Of a stretch of 64,000 nucleotides of DNA, positions 8,044-17,135 are shown piece after piece. Both the position numbers and the translations under genes were made by a program. The stretch spans positions 76,469 through 140,468 of the forward strand of contig NZ_JBGFGP010000108.1 in NCBI RefSeq assembly GCF_041224545.1, in the 5' to 3' direction. Under the pieces are notes generated by a model, which was not told the DNA's origin, ran no database searches, and saw only the letters and a program-made list of their open reading frames with translations. The stretch's first letter is position 1, and each line of letters begins with the position of its first letter. The stretch is from Sedimentitalea sp041224545 (GTDB taxonomy: Bacteria; Pseudomonadota; Alphaproteobacteria; Rhodobacterales; Rhodobacteraceae).

Positions 8044-9924
8044 ATGAACAATTCTGACGCAAGCGCAATGAGCTGGGACGAGTGGGACGAAGCGAACGAT
8101 CCCCGTCCGGAAGTCACCGAGTTCGACCGCGTGGTCGAAGCAAGCCTGTCGCGCCGTGGTTTTCTCTCGGGTCTCGTGGCTTTCGGCTCGGGCGCAGCGG
8201 CGCTTGGAACCGGGCTGTTGAATGGCACCTCGGCGCAGGCACAGGACGCAGCGCGCTTTGCCTTCAAACCGGTTCCGATCTCGACCGACGGCACCGTGCA
8301 TGTCCCCGAGGGCTATACCTGGCAGTCGATGGTCAGCTGGGGTGACGCGCTGTTCTCGGATGCCGAACCCTTTGACCCGGAAAACGGCGTGACCCACACC
8401 TCTGCCACGCGTGTCTTTGGCGAGAACACGGATGGCATGGAGCTTTTCCTCGTGGGCAATCGCCAGATCATCGCGGTGAACCACGAATACACCAACAACA
8501 AGGTGAACCTGCCCGATACCCATGTGGAGGGCAAGGCAGGCTCGGCACAGGACGCGCAGCTCCTGCGCAACCTGCAGGGCGTCGCCGTGATCGAGGTGGC
8601 AGAGGGAGAAGATGGCTGGGCCGTGGTGGTCGACAGCCCTTACAACCGCCGTATCACCCAGGACACCGTGATCAACCTGACCGGACCTGCTGCGGGTTCC
8701 GACCTGCTCAAGACGGTGTCCGACCCGCAGGGCATGACGGCGCGCGGCACCATGAACAACTGTGGCGCGGGCAAGACCCCCTGGGGCACCTATCTGACCT
8801 GTGAAGAGAACTTCAACGGTTACTTCGGCTCGACCGACGAGACGCTCGAGCGTACCCCCGAGCAGATGCGTTACGGCGTCGGTCTGACGGGCCGTTATGG
8901 CTACGAGAATTTCGAAGAGCGTTTTGACATTTCCAAGGACCCGAACGAACCGAACACGCAGGGCTGGGTTGTCGAGATCGATCCGACCGACCCGGAATCC
9001 GTGCCCAACAAGCGTACCGCGCTTGGACGGTTCAAGCACGAGAACGCCGCCTGCGCGATCGCGCCCGATGGCCGTGTCGCGGTCTATATGGGCGACGACG
9101 AGCGCGGAGAGTTCCTGTACAAATACGTATCCGATGACGTTTACGTTCCGGGTGGTGACACCTCGACCCTGCTCGACAACGGGACCCTCTATGTCGCCAA
9201 ATTCCTCGAGAACGGTTCGGGGCAATGGTTGCCGCTGACCCCGGAAACGACGGATATGGCAATGGACGAGATTCTTGTCTTTGCCCGGATCGCCGCTTCC
9301 AAGGTTGGCGCAACGACGATGGATCGCCCGGAATGGGTTGCCGTCAGCCCGAACGAGGTTGCGGCCTATTGCGCACTCACCAACAACAAGAACCGCGGTA
9401 TCAAGACCAACGCGGGTGGTGACGAAACGCCGGTTGGTGGCCCGAACCCGCGTGCCGAGAACCGCTATGGCCAGATCGTGCGCTGGTACCCGGCCAACGA
9501 GGATCACACCGATCCGGCCTTTACCTGGGATCTCTATGTGATGGCGGGTAACCCGGAAAAGCACGATGACGTCTATTCCGGTTCGCGCAACGTCACGGCA
9601 GGCAACATGTTCAATTCGCCCGATGGCATGGCCATCGACTCGACAGGCCTGATCTGGATTCAGACCGATGGCGACTTCAGCAACGAAGGCGACTTCGAGG
9701 GCATGGGAAACAACCAGATGCTGGCGGGTGACCCGGCAACCGGTGAAATCCAGCGTTTCATGACCGGTCCCTACGGGTCCGAAGTCACCGGGCTCTGCTG
9801 GTCGGCGGACAAGCGCACGATGTTTGTCGGGATCCAGCATCCCGATGCAGGTTTCCCGGGCGAGGGTTTGCCCCGCTCGACCATCGTGGCAATCAAGCGC
9901 AACGACAACGCGCTGGTCGGGTAA
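8044..9924 (+). CDS. phoX: PhoX-type alkaline phosphatase, Tat-exported (DUF839)
   Basis: A 626-residue enzyme of the PhoX family, calcium/iron-dependent phosphatases that release phosphate from organic esters in the periplasm. The Tat signal is clear: LSRRGFLSGLVAFGSGAAAL, ending near AQAQDA. Family blocks follow, including VNHEYTNN, MNNCGAGKTPWGTYLTCEEN, GRFKHENAACAIAPDGRVAV, YMGDDERGEFLYKYVS and a C-terminal NSPDGMAIDSTGLIWIQTDG. This matches PhoX rather than PhoA or PhoD. It is monocistronic: it has its own upstream gap and a strong terminator. Phosphate-starvation control is expected from the family but the sequence shows only a weak half Pho box. Confidence 0.9.
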   Translation: MNNSDASAMSWDEWDEANDPRPEVTEFDRVVEASLSRRGFLSGLVAFGSGAAALGTGLLNGTSAQAQDAARFAFKPVPISTDGTVHVPEGYTWQSMVSWGDALFSDAEPFDPENGVTHTSATRVFGENTDGMELFLVGNRQIIAVNHEYTNNKVNLPDTHVEGKAGSAQDAQLLRNLQGVAVIEVAEGEDGWAVVVDSPYNRRITQDTVINLTGPAAGSDLLKTVSDPQGMTARGTMNNCGAGKTPWGTYLTCEENFNGYFGSTDETLERTPEQMRYGVGLTGRYGYENFEERFDISKDPNEPNTQGWVVEIDPTDPESVPNKRTALGRFKHENAACAIAPDGRVAVYMGDDERGEFLYKYVSDDVYVPGGDTSTLLDNGTLYVAKFLENGSGQWLPLTPETTDMAMDEILVFARIAASKVGATTMDRPEWVAVSPNEVAAYCALTNNKNRGIKTNAGGDETPVGGPNPRAENRYGQIVRWYPANEDHTDPAFTWDLYVMAGNPEKHDDVYSGSRNVTAGNMFNSPDGMAIDSTGLIWIQTDGDFSNEGDFEGMGNNQMLAGDPATGEIQRFMTGPYGSEVTGLCWSADKRTMFVGIQHPDAGFPGEGLPRSTIVAIKRNDNALVG

Positions 9925-9989
9925 ACGCATCAGGCCGGCCCGCCCGCGGGTCTGACCGAACGAACAGGGCGGATTGGTTTTCGCCGGGG

Positions 9990-10020
9990 CCGCCGGAGTT
10001 TTCCGGCGGTCTGTTTTTTT
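9990..10020 (+). terminator. rho-independent terminator after phoX
   Basis: CCGCCGGA (9990-9997) pairs perfectly with TCCGGCGG (10002-10009) across a 4-base loop, followed by CTG and seven or more T residues. It closes the phoX transcript. Confidence 0.9.
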
Positions 10021-10044
10021 GCCCGGTCAGCGAGTATCCGACGC

Positions 10045-10506
10045 TCAGCGCAGGTTGGGAATCGTGCCCGGTGCGGTGGCCGCCGCATCCTGAACCGCGA
10101 TGTGCAGTGAGCGCGCAATGCGTTCCGCCCGCTCGATCACATGCGCCGCTCCGTCCGGCGAGCAGACCCGGTTTGCGGTTTCACGAAACAGCATCAGCCA
10201 GCGTTCGAAATGCGCCCATGCGACCGGCAGATCCGCATGCGCCGGAACCGGCGCGCCGTGGTATTGCCCGGTCATCAGCGCCACGGAAGACCAGAACGCG
10301 GTCAGGCGTTCCATATGCGCGGGCCAGTCGGTGACGCGCGCGGCAAAGATCGGCCCCAGCAGAGGATCGGTTTGTACCCTGGAGTAGAACTCTTCCACAA
10401 GAACGGACAGTTGCGCGTTGTCGAGACCGGTTTCCTCCATCAGGTTCCGGGTCAGATCAGGGCGCACGGAATTGAATGTTGTTCCGTCTGAGTTCCGAAG
10501 TTGCAT
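10045..10506 (-). CDS. group III truncated haemoglobin
   Basis: A 153-residue 2-over-2 globin that binds haem and O2/NO. Group III features are visible: VEEFYSRVQTDPLLGPIF, the DWPAHMERLTAFWSSVALMTG block (containing the CD/E-helix tryptophan), YHGAPVPAHADLP and HFERWLMLFRETA (with the proximal histidine). The ATG at 10506 follows AAAGGTCGGA and is preferred to an upstream in-frame ATG at 10551. It is a stand-alone gene, convergent with phoX; the role (oxygen or NO chemistry) is inferred from the family only. Confidence 0.88.
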   Translation of the reverse strand: MQLRNSDGTTFNSVRPDLTRNLMEETGLDNAQLSVLVEEFYSRVQTDPLLGPIFAARVTDWPAHMERLTAFWSSVALMTGQYHGAPVPAHADLPVAWAHFERWLMLFRETANRVCSPDGAAHVIERAERIARSLHIAVQDAAATAPGTIPNLR

Positions 10507-10700
10507 TGTTCCGACCTTTATTAATGCCGCCGCCCGGTTTGTAGCGAACACAATTGGTAAATAAAATACCGATTACTCGCAAAAGACGGTTTGCCGCGCC
10601 TCGCCCCGATTGCCCGGACGGCAGGATAGTCCTTGCGCGTGTGACCTCTGGGCAAGTTTTTCACGGAAAAAACACGCGCGAATTCATGCGCTGCCAAAAT

Positions 10701-10716
10701 TTTACCGTTTGATAAA
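10701..10716. promoter_or_regulatory. degenerate RutR-box-like dyad upstream of preT
   Basis: TTTACCGTTTGATAAA is an imperfect inverted repeat that matches the clear RutR palindrome at 14275-14290 in 12 of 16 positions. It lies 45 bases before the preT start, within the promoter region. Shared control of preTA and the amidase operon by RutR is inferred. Confidence 0.5.
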
Positions 10717-10761
10717 ATTCTGACTTGTGGCAGGCTCGGTAAAAATGCCCAGGGAGACTCA

Positions 10762-12087
10762 ATGACCAACTCGTACACCCCAGGCCTTGTTGCCGGACGC
10801 CTTGATGCCGACGAGATCGCCGTGAATTTTGCCGATCTGCACCCGGCTTATGATCCTCACGAAGCCGCCGTTGCCGCCGACCGATGTTACTTTTGCCACG
10901 ATGCGCCCTGTGTCACGGCCTGTCCGACGGATATCGACATTCCGCTTTTCATCCGCCAGATCGCGACCGCGCAGCCCGAAGCTGCGGCGCGGACGATCTT
11001 CGAGCAGAATATTCTGGGCGGCATGTGTGCCCGCGTCTGCCCGACCGAGACACTCTGCGAAGAAGCCTGCGTGCGCGAGGCCGCCGAGGGCAAGCCGGTC
11101 GAGATCGGCCGCCTGCAGCGTTATGCGACCGACGCCGCGATGGCCCGGCAGGGGCACCCGTTTCTGCGGGCGCCCAGTACCGGCAAGAGCATCGGTGTCG
11201 TGGGATCCGGACCGGCCGGTCTGGCTTGTGCCCATCGCCTCGCCATGAAAGGGCACGATGTCACCATCTACGAGGCGCGCGAACGGGCGGGCGGTCTCAA
11301 TGAATACGGTCTCGCCGCGTACAAGACCGCCGACAATTTCGCCGAGCGCGAAATCGGCTGGCTTCTGGGTATCGGCGGCATCAAGGTGGTTCACGGGCAG
11401 GTTCTCGGCGAAAATGTCGATCTTGCGACGGTGCAGGCCGATCATGACGCGGTGTTCCTTGGGGTCGGCCTTGGCGGCGTCAACCTGCTCGACCTGCCGG
11501 GTTTCGACCTCGCGGGTGTGCGCAACGCAGTGGATTTCATCGCCGAACTGCGGCAGGCGGATGACAAGTCCAGCCTCGCCGTGGGTCGCAATGTCGTGGT
11601 CATCGGCGGCGGCATGACAGCCATTGACGCCGCGGTGCAATCGCGGTTGCTCGGGGCGCAGAGCGTAACGCTTGCCTACCGGCGCGATCGTTCGGCGATG
11701 GGAGCGAGCGGATACGAGCAGGATCTTGCGGCCACACACGGCGTCCAGCTGATGACCAATGTCACGCCGGTTGCCGTGCATGGCGATGGCGCGGCGCAGG
11801 AAATCGAACTGGAATACACCCAGGCTGGCAACGGCACGCTGCAAGCGACGGGTGAACGCATCCGGCTGCGCGCCGACCAGGTGTTGCTGGCCATCGGGCA
11901 GAACCTGGCCGAGGACGCCGGGCTTGCGACCAAACGTGGCAAGATCGCCGTATCCGGCGCGGGGCGTACCAGTCTTGCCGGTGTCTGGGCCGGAGGCGAT
12001 TGCACGCCGGGCGAGGACCTCACGGTGGTCGCCGTGGCCGAGGGCCGTGACGCTGCCGAGGATATTCACGCCGCACTTTCAGAGTGA
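10762..12087 (+). CDS. preT: NAD-dependent dihydropyrimidine dehydrogenase, subunit PreT
   Basis: This 441-residue flavo-iron-sulfur subunit works with PreA to reduce uracil/thymine to the dihydro forms (or the reverse) using NAD(H). Two N-terminal cysteine clusters bind 4Fe-4S centres (RCYFCHDAPCVTACPTDID and GGMCARVCPTETLCEEACVR). The FAD-binding VVGSGPAGLACAHRLAMKGH and the NAD-binding VVIGGGMTAIDAAVQSRLLG follow, as in the small chain of glutamate synthase. The C-terminal GVWAGGDCTPGEDLTVVAVA is the usual FAD contact. GGGAG precedes the ATG. preA follows after 46 bases. Confidence 0.94.
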   Translation: MTNSYTPGLVAGRLDADEIAVNFADLHPAYDPHEAAVAADRCYFCHDAPCVTACPTDIDIPLFIRQIATAQPEAAARTIFEQNILGGMCARVCPTETLCEEACVREAAEGKPVEIGRLQRYATDAAMARQGHPFLRAPSTGKSIGVVGSGPAGLACAHRLAMKGHDVTIYEARERAGGLNEYGLAAYKTADNFAEREIGWLLGIGGIKVVHGQVLGENVDLATVQADHDAVFLGVGLGGVNLLDLPGFDLAGVRNAVDFIAELRQADDKSSLAVGRNVVVIGGGMTAIDAAVQSRLLGAQSVTLAYRRDRSAMGASGYEQDLAATHGVQLMTNVTPVAVHGDGAAQEIELEYTQAGNGTLQATGERIRLRADQVLLAIGQNLAEDAGLATKRGKIAVSGAGRTSLAGVWAGGDCTPGEDLTVVAVAEGRDAAEDIHAALSE

Positions 12088-12133
12088 CGCGCCCCACATC
12101 ATGACGGGCGACGGCCCGGAAAGGATCAAGACA

Positions 12134-13438
12134 ATGGCAGATCTGACGACCGACTTCCTGGGCATCAAAAGCCCCAACCCCTTCTGGCTCGCCTCGGCGC
12201 CGCCAACGGACAAGGAGTACAACGTGCGCCGCGCCTTTGAGGCCGGTTGGGGTGGTGTGGTGTGGAAAACCCTGGGCGAAGCCGGACCGCCGGTGGTGAA
12301 CGTCAACGGTCCGCGATACGGCGCGATCTGGGGCGCAGACCGCAGACTTCTGGGGCTGAACAACATCGAGCTGATCACCGACCGGCCGCTGGACGTGAAC
12401 CTTGAGGAAATGACTCGGGTGAAACGCGACTATCCGGACCGGGCGCTGATCGCGTCGATCATGGTGCCCTGCGAAGAGGCGTCGTGGAAAGCCATCCTGC
12501 CCCGTGTCGCCGAAACTGGGGCCGACGGGATCGAACTGAACTTCGGTTGCCCGCACGGGATGAGCGAACGCGGCATGGGCGCGGCGGTCGGCCAGGTGCC
12601 GGACTATATCCAGATGGTCACCGAGTGGTGCAAGCAATATTACGACAGGCCCGTCATCGTGAAGCTGACGCCGAATATCACCGATATCCGCTATCCGGCG
12701 CGGGCGGCCCGTGCCGGCGGAGCCGATGCGGTCAGCCTGATCAATACGGTGTCGTCGATCACTTCGGTCAACCTCGATACCTTCAGCCCCGAGCCGAGCA
12801 TCGATGGCAAGGGCAGTCACGGCGGCTATTGCGGCCCTGCAGTCAAACCCATCGCTCTGAACATGGTGGCCGAGATCGCCCGCGATCCCGAAACACACGG
12901 CCTCCCGATTTCGGGCATTGGCGGCGTCACCACCTGGCGGGATGCGGCGGAATTCATCGCGCTCGGATGTGGAACCGTCCAGGTCTGCACCGCCGCGATG
13001 ACCTACGGGTTCCGTGTGGTCGAGGAAATGAAACGCGGCCTGTCGCAGTGGATGGATGAAAAGGGCTATGCCTCGATCGCCGATTTCCAGGGCCGCGCGG
13101 CTCCGAACGTGACGGACTGGCAGTATCTCAACCTGAATTTCGTCACCAAGGCCCGGATCGACCAGAGTGCCTGCATCAAATGTGGCCGCTGCTATGCCGC
13201 CTGCGAGGACACGTCGCATCAGGCCATCACCATGAGCCCGGACCGGGTGTTCGATGTGGACGACAGCGAATGCGTCGCCTGCAACCTGTGTCTCGATGTC
13301 TGTCCGGTCGAGGGCTGCATCACCATGGAGCGGCTGGAACCCGGCGTGACCGATCCGCGCACCGGCCGTGTCGTGTCGGCCGAGCATGCGGATTGGACCT
13401 CGCATCCCAACAATCCGATGGCGCGTGCGGCGGAATGA
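12134..13438 (+). CDS. preA: NAD-dependent dihydropyrimidine dehydrogenase, subunit PreA
   Basis: A 434-residue FMN protein that forms the catalytic half of the PreTA enzyme. The dihydroorotate-dehydrogenase-like barrel runs from about residue 5 to 320 (GIKSPNPFWLASAPPTDKEY, ELNFGCPHGMSERGMGAAVG with the catalytic-loop cysteine, SGIGGVTTWRDAAEFIALG). A C-terminal 2x4Fe-4S ferredoxin segment follows: CIKCGRCYAACEDTSHQAI and CVACNLCLDVCPVEGC. The ATG at 12134 follows GGAAAGGA; the reading frame is open further upstream but that part overlaps preT. It is the second gene of the operon. Confidence 0.95.
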   Translation: MADLTTDFLGIKSPNPFWLASAPPTDKEYNVRRAFEAGWGGVVWKTLGEAGPPVVNVNGPRYGAIWGADRRLLGLNNIELITDRPLDVNLEEMTRVKRDYPDRALIASIMVPCEEASWKAILPRVAETGADGIELNFGCPHGMSERGMGAAVGQVPDYIQMVTEWCKQYYDRPVIVKLTPNITDIRYPARAARAGGADAVSLINTVSSITSVNLDTFSPEPSIDGKGSHGGYCGPAVKPIALNMVAEIARDPETHGLPISGIGGVTTWRDAAEFIALGCGTVQVCTAAMTYGFRVVEEMKRGLSQWMDEKGYASIADFQGRAAPNVTDWQYLNLNFVTKARIDQSACIKCGRCYAACEDTSHQAITMSPDRVFDVDDSECVACNLCLDVCPVEGCITMERLEPGVTDPRTGRVVSAEHADWTSHPNNPMARAAE

Positions 13439-13442
13439 ACTC

Positions 13443-13513
13443 TATCGCATTTCGCGATAAACCTGCATCACCTGATGCTGCCTGAAATCAGAGATTTCAA
13501 CGCGTCAGGTGAT
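13443..13513. repeat. nested palindromic intergenic element
   Basis: Three inverted repeats lie in about 70 bases: TATCGC/GCGATA (13443-13459); outer arms ATCACCTGA (13467-13475) and TCAGGTGAT (13505-13513); and inside them TGAAATC-AGA-GATTTCA (13483-13499). The density of perfect arms suggests a REP-like intergenic element or a bidirectional hairpin for the convergent preA and rutR genes. No second copy was found in this window. Confidence 0.45.
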
Positions 13514-13544
13514 ACCAGATGTTTCAAGTCAATCGCAAAACGCA

Positions 13545-14186
13545 TTAATCGGGTGTAAGCATGCGGCGGAACAGCGTTTTCAGATGCTGTTCCGCACCGG
13601 GAAAAGGATCGACGCCGCCATTGACGGCCCGGACCTGGATATCGAAATCCGCATAATGCTGCGTCAGCGCCCAGATCGAGAAAATCAGGTGCACGGGATC
13701 GACCGGTGCCAGCTTCCCCGTCGCGATCCAGCGCCGGATGGTTTCAGACGTGCGATCGACAAGCGCTTTCAGATCGCCTTCAAGATCGGGCAGGATCGTC
13801 GGAGCACCCTGCAGGATCTCGTTGGCGAAGATGCGACTCTCACGCGGGTAATCGCGGGCCAGCTGGAGTTTGCGCTGCACGTATTCCAGGATCTCGTCCA
13901 GTGGCTCGCCCCCATGATCAAGTTCCTTGAGCGGGTCCAGCCAGGTGTCGAGCAGTCCGTGCAAAAGCTCGCGGTGAATGGCTTCTTTCGACGGGTAGTA
14001 ATATAGCAGGTTGGGTTTGCTCAGACCCGCTTCGGTGGAAATCTGATCCAGCGTCGCGCCGCGATAGCCATGTTTCGAAAATACTTCGAGCGCCGCGCCG
14101 AGGATCAGCTCGCGGTTGCGCTTCTGGATGCGGGTTCTGGGTTTGCTGCCGTCGCGGGGATGCGGTCGCGCCGATCTTTTCGTCAT
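13545..14186 (-). CDS. rutR: TetR-family regulator of pyrimidine catabolism (RutR-like)
   Basis: A 213-residue repressor. The N-terminal helix-turn-helix contains FSKHGYRGATLDQISTEAGLSKPNLLYYYPSKEAIH, characteristic of RutR (TLDQIA..AGVSKTNLLYYFPSKE). The larger C-terminal domain would bind a pyrimidine such as uracil and release the DNA. The positively charged N-terminal tail of about 25 residues is a little longer than usual. A 16-base palindrome close to the known RutR consensus lies between this gene and the amidase operon, which supports both the assignment and autoregulation. Confidence 0.85.
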   Translation of the reverse strand: MTKRSARPHPRDGSKPRTRIQKRNRELILGAALEVFSKHGYRGATLDQISTEAGLSKPNLLYYYPSKEAIHRELLHGLLDTWLDPLKELDHGGEPLDEILEYVQRKLQLARDYPRESRIFANEILQGAPTILPDLEGDLKALVDRTSETIRRWIATGKLAPVDPVHLIFSIWALTQHYADFDIQVRAVNGGVDPFPGAEQHLKTLFRRMLTPD

Positions 14187-14274
14187 TGCCTGACATTCCC
14201 TGCCGATTTTTCACGCGATCGCCGCTTTTGCTTGCGGCGGACTTGACTGACCTTGGCTCCGTGGTAGCGTGACT

Positions 14275-14290
14275 TTGACCGGTTGGTCAA
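14275..14290. promoter_or_regulatory. RutR operator
   Basis: TTGACCGGTTGGTCAA has perfect TTGACC/GGTCAA arms and agrees with the E. coli RutR consensus TTGACCANNTGGTCAA at 14 of 16 positions or better, depending on how the centre is counted. Each arm also reads as a TTGACC -35-like hexamer, on both strands, so binding would block both divergent promoters. The amidase ATG at 14333 is 42 bases downstream. Confidence 0.85.
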
Positions 14291-14332
14291 ATCATGAAAT
14301 GGCCAGCAGTTGCTAGCAAGATCGGGGATGAT

Positions 14333-15583
14333 ATGACCGCACCATCAGCGAACCTGACAGTCAATGCCGACAGGCTCTGGGACTCTCTCATGGAAATGGC
14401 CAAAATCGGGCCGGGCGTCGCGGGGGGGAACAACCGCCAGACGCTGACCGACGAAGACGCCGAGGGCCGCGCCCTGTTTCAGCGCTGGTGCGAAGAGGCC
14501 GGCTGCACGATGGGTCTCGACCAGATGGGCAACATGTTTGCCCGGCGCGAAGGCACGGATCCGGACGCGCTGCCGGTTTATGTCGGCAGCCATCTCGATA
14601 CCCAACCGACCGGGGGCAAGTATGACGGCGTGCTTGGCGTGCTGGGCGGGCTCGAGATCATCCGCACGCTCAACGACCTTGGCATCAAGACCAAACATCC
14701 AATTGTCGCCACCAACTGGACCAACGAAGAGGGCACGCGCTATGCGCCGGCGATGCTGGCGTCGGGAGTATTTGCGGGCGTGCATACCCAGGACTGGGCC
14801 TATGATCGCGAGGATCACGATGGCAAGAGGTTCGGTGATGAACTCGAACGCATAGGCTGGCGCGGTGAGGAAGAAGTCGGCGCACGCAAGATGCACGCTT
14901 TCTTTGAGCTGCACATCGAACAGGGCCCCATTCTCGAAGCCGAGGGCAAGGATATCGGGGTCGTGACCCATGGTCAGGGCCTGTCATGGACACAGGTCAC
15001 CGTCACCGGCAAGGACGCCCATACCGGCTCGACCCCCATGCCGATGCGCAGGAATGCCGGTCTTGGCATGGCGCGGATACTGGAAAAGGTCGAAGAGATC
15101 GCATGGTCGCACAAACCCCACGCGGTAGGTGCGGCGGGCCATATCGAGGTCTTTCCCAATTCGCGCAACGTGATACCGGGCCGCGCGGTGTTCACGGTCG
15201 ATTTCCGCTCGCCCGACCTGGCGGTGATTCAGGACATGGAGACGCGCCTGAAGGCCGAGGCGCAGAAAATCTGCGACGACATGGAGCTTGAGGTTGCATT
15301 CGAAAAGGTCGGCGGGTTCGATCCGGTGGAGTTCGACGCGGGATGCGTCAGCGCCGTGCGCAACGCCGCCGAGCGTCTGGGTTATTCGCATCGCGATCTG
15401 ATTTCGGGGGCCGGTCACGACGCCTGCTGGATCAATCAGGTCGCACCGACCGCGATGGTGATGTGCCCCTGTGTCGACGGGCTGTCGCATAACGAGGCCG
15501 AAGAGATCACCCGCGAGTGGGCGCGCGCCGGGGCGGATGTGCTGTTGCACGCGGTTGCCGAAACGGCGGAGATCGTCACCTGA
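14333..15583 (+). CDS. M20-type beta-ureidopropionase / N-carbamoyl amino acid hydrolase
   Basis: A 416-residue zinc amidohydrolase of the allantoate/N-carbamoyl-amino-acid hydrolase family. In this operon it would hydrolyse N-carbamoyl-beta-alanine (or the methyl analogue) to beta-alanine, CO2 and ammonia, the last reductive pyrimidine step. Metal-site motifs are visible: VGSHLDTQPTGGKYDGVLGV, TNWTNEEGTRYAPAMLASGV and ISGAGHDACW; HIEQGPILEAEGKDIGVV precedes the dimerisation domain. The ATG at 14333 after GGGGAT is preferred, because the upstream ATG at 14294 sits right against the operator. Confidence 0.88.
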   Translation: MTAPSANLTVNADRLWDSLMEMAKIGPGVAGGNNRQTLTDEDAEGRALFQRWCEEAGCTMGLDQMGNMFARREGTDPDALPVYVGSHLDTQPTGGKYDGVLGVLGGLEIIRTLNDLGIKTKHPIVATNWTNEEGTRYAPAMLASGVFAGVHTQDWAYDREDHDGKRFGDELERIGWRGEEEVGARKMHAFFELHIEQGPILEAEGKDIGVVTHGQGLSWTQVTVTGKDAHTGSTPMPMRRNAGLGMARILEKVEEIAWSHKPHAVGAAGHIEVFPNSRNVIPGRAVFTVDFRSPDLAVIQDMETRLKAEAQKICDDMELEVAFEKVGGFDPVEFDAGCVSAVRNAAERLGYSHRDLISGAGHDACWINQVAPTAMVMCPCVDGLSHNEAEEITREWARAGADVLLHAVAETAEIVT

Positions 15584-15649
15584 TCCCACCTGGGAACAAG
15601 AACAATCAGGCACCGAAACGAGGTGCCCACGACACGGGGAGAACAATCA

Positions 15650-17104
15650 ATGAGCACCGTCATCAGGAACGGAACCATCGTCACCGCCGATCTGACCTAC
15701 AAGTCAGACGTCAGGGTCGAGGGCGGAAAGATCACCGAGATCGGCCTCGACCTGACCGGTGACGACGTGCTGGACGCGACCGGCTGCTACGTGATGCCCG
15801 GCGGGATCGATCCGCATACGCATCTGGAAATGCCGTTCATGGGCACCTATTCGACCGATGATTTCGAAAGCGGCACCCGCGCGGCACTTGCCGGTGGCAC
15901 CACGATGGTGGTTGATTTCGCGCTGCCTTCGCCGGGTCAGGGGCTGCTGGATGCCCTGCAAATGTGGGACAACAAATCGACCCGTGCGAATTGCGACTAT
16001 TCCTTTCACATGGCGGTGACCTGGTGGGGCGAACAGGTGTTTGACGAGATGAAAACCGTGGTCGAGGATCGCGGCATCAACACGTTCAAGCATTTCATGG
16101 CCTACAAGGGCGCGTTGATGGTCAACGACGACGAGATGTACGCGTCATTCCAGCGACTGGCCGAGCTGGGCGGAATCGCGATGGTGCACGCGGAAAACGG
16201 CGACGTGGTCGCCGAACTCTCCGCCAGGCTGCTGGCCGAGGGCAATACCGGCCCCGAGGCCCACGCCTATTCCCGCCCGCCGCAGGTCGAGGGCGAGGCA
16301 ACCAACCGCGCGATCATGATCGCGGACATGGCGGGTGTGCCGCTTTACGTGGTGCATACCAGCTGTGAAGACAGTCACGAGGCCATCCGCCGCGCCCGGA
16401 TGCAGGGCAAACGGGTCTGGGGCGAGCCGCTGATTCAGCATCTGACGCTGGATGAGAGCGAGTATTTCAACGCCGATTGGGATCACGCTGCCCGTCGCGT
16501 CATGTCGCCCCCGTTCCGCAACAAGCAGCATCAGGACAGTCTCTGGGCCGGGCTGCAATCGGGGTCGCTCAGCGTGGTGGCAACCGATCATTGTGCCTTT
16601 ACCACCGAGCAGAAACGCTATGGCGTCGGCGATTTCACCAAGATCCCCAACGGTACCGGCGGGCTGGAGGACCGGATGCCGATGCTGTGGACGCGGGGGG
16701 TGGAAACCGGGCGGCTGACACCCGAGGAATTCGTTGCGGTGACGTCCACCAATATCGCCAAGATCCTCAACTGCTATCCACGCAAGGGGGCGATCATGGT
16801 CGGTTCGGATGCAGATATCGTGGTCTGGGATCCGAAAAAGGAAAAGACGATTTCCGCCGCAAACCAGCAGAGCGCCATCGACTACAACGTGTTCGAGGGG
16901 CAGGCCGTGAAGGGATTGCCGCGCTATACGCTGACCCGCGGACAGGTTGCGGTGATGGACGGGGAAATCCGCACCGAGGAAGGCCATGGCGAATTCGTCA
17001 GCCGCGCGGCCAACACCACGGTGAACAAAGCGCTGTCGACCTGGAAAGAACTGACCGCGCCGCGCCCGGTCGAGCGCAGCGGCATTCCCGCAACGGGGGT
17101 CTGA
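15650..17104 (+). CDS. hydA: dihydropyrimidinase (D-hydantoinase family)
   Basis: A 484-residue binuclear-zinc amidohydrolase that opens the dihydropyrimidine ring to N-carbamoyl-beta-amino acid. The HxH metal pair is in GGIDPHTHLEMPFMG, the carboxylated lysine is expected in TFKHFMAYKGALMVNDDE, and downstream metal histidines occur in MVHAENGD and VVHTSCEDSHEAI. The substrate aspartate lies in VATDHCAFTTEQK. The start follows GGGGAGAACAATCA. It sits between the amidase (66 bases) and the ABC importer. Confidence 0.94.
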   Translation: MSTVIRNGTIVTADLTYKSDVRVEGGKITEIGLDLTGDDVLDATGCYVMPGGIDPHTHLEMPFMGTYSTDDFESGTRAALAGGTTMVVDFALPSPGQGLLDALQMWDNKSTRANCDYSFHMAVTWWGEQVFDEMKTVVEDRGINTFKHFMAYKGALMVNDDEMYASFQRLAELGGIAMVHAENGDVVAELSARLLAEGNTGPEAHAYSRPPQVEGEATNRAIMIADMAGVPLYVVHTSCEDSHEAIRRARMQGKRVWGEPLIQHLTLDESEYFNADWDHAARRVMSPPFRNKQHQDSLWAGLQSGSLSVVATDHCAFTTEQKRYGVGDFTKIPNGTGGLEDRMPMLWTRGVETGRLTPEEFVAVTSTNIAKILNCYPRKGAIMVGSDADIVVWDPKKEKTISAANQQSAIDYNVFEGQAVKGLPRYTLTRGQVAVMDGEIRTEEGHGEFVSRAANTTVNKALSTWKELTAPRPVERSGIPATGV

Positions 17105-17135
17105 TGGCATCGGTTTGCACTGCAAAGACCTGCGC

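Noticed and set aside
8011..9930. 639-codon open frame opposite phoX, and similar long frames opposite the BON-MscS gene (6144-7526), preT (10759-12069), preA (12020-13405) and the GMC gene (40232-41311)
   Set aside because: These are antisense shadows produced by high-GC codon bias. Their products are rich in Arg, His, Gly and Val, show no family resemblance, and lie fully opposite well-recognised genes.
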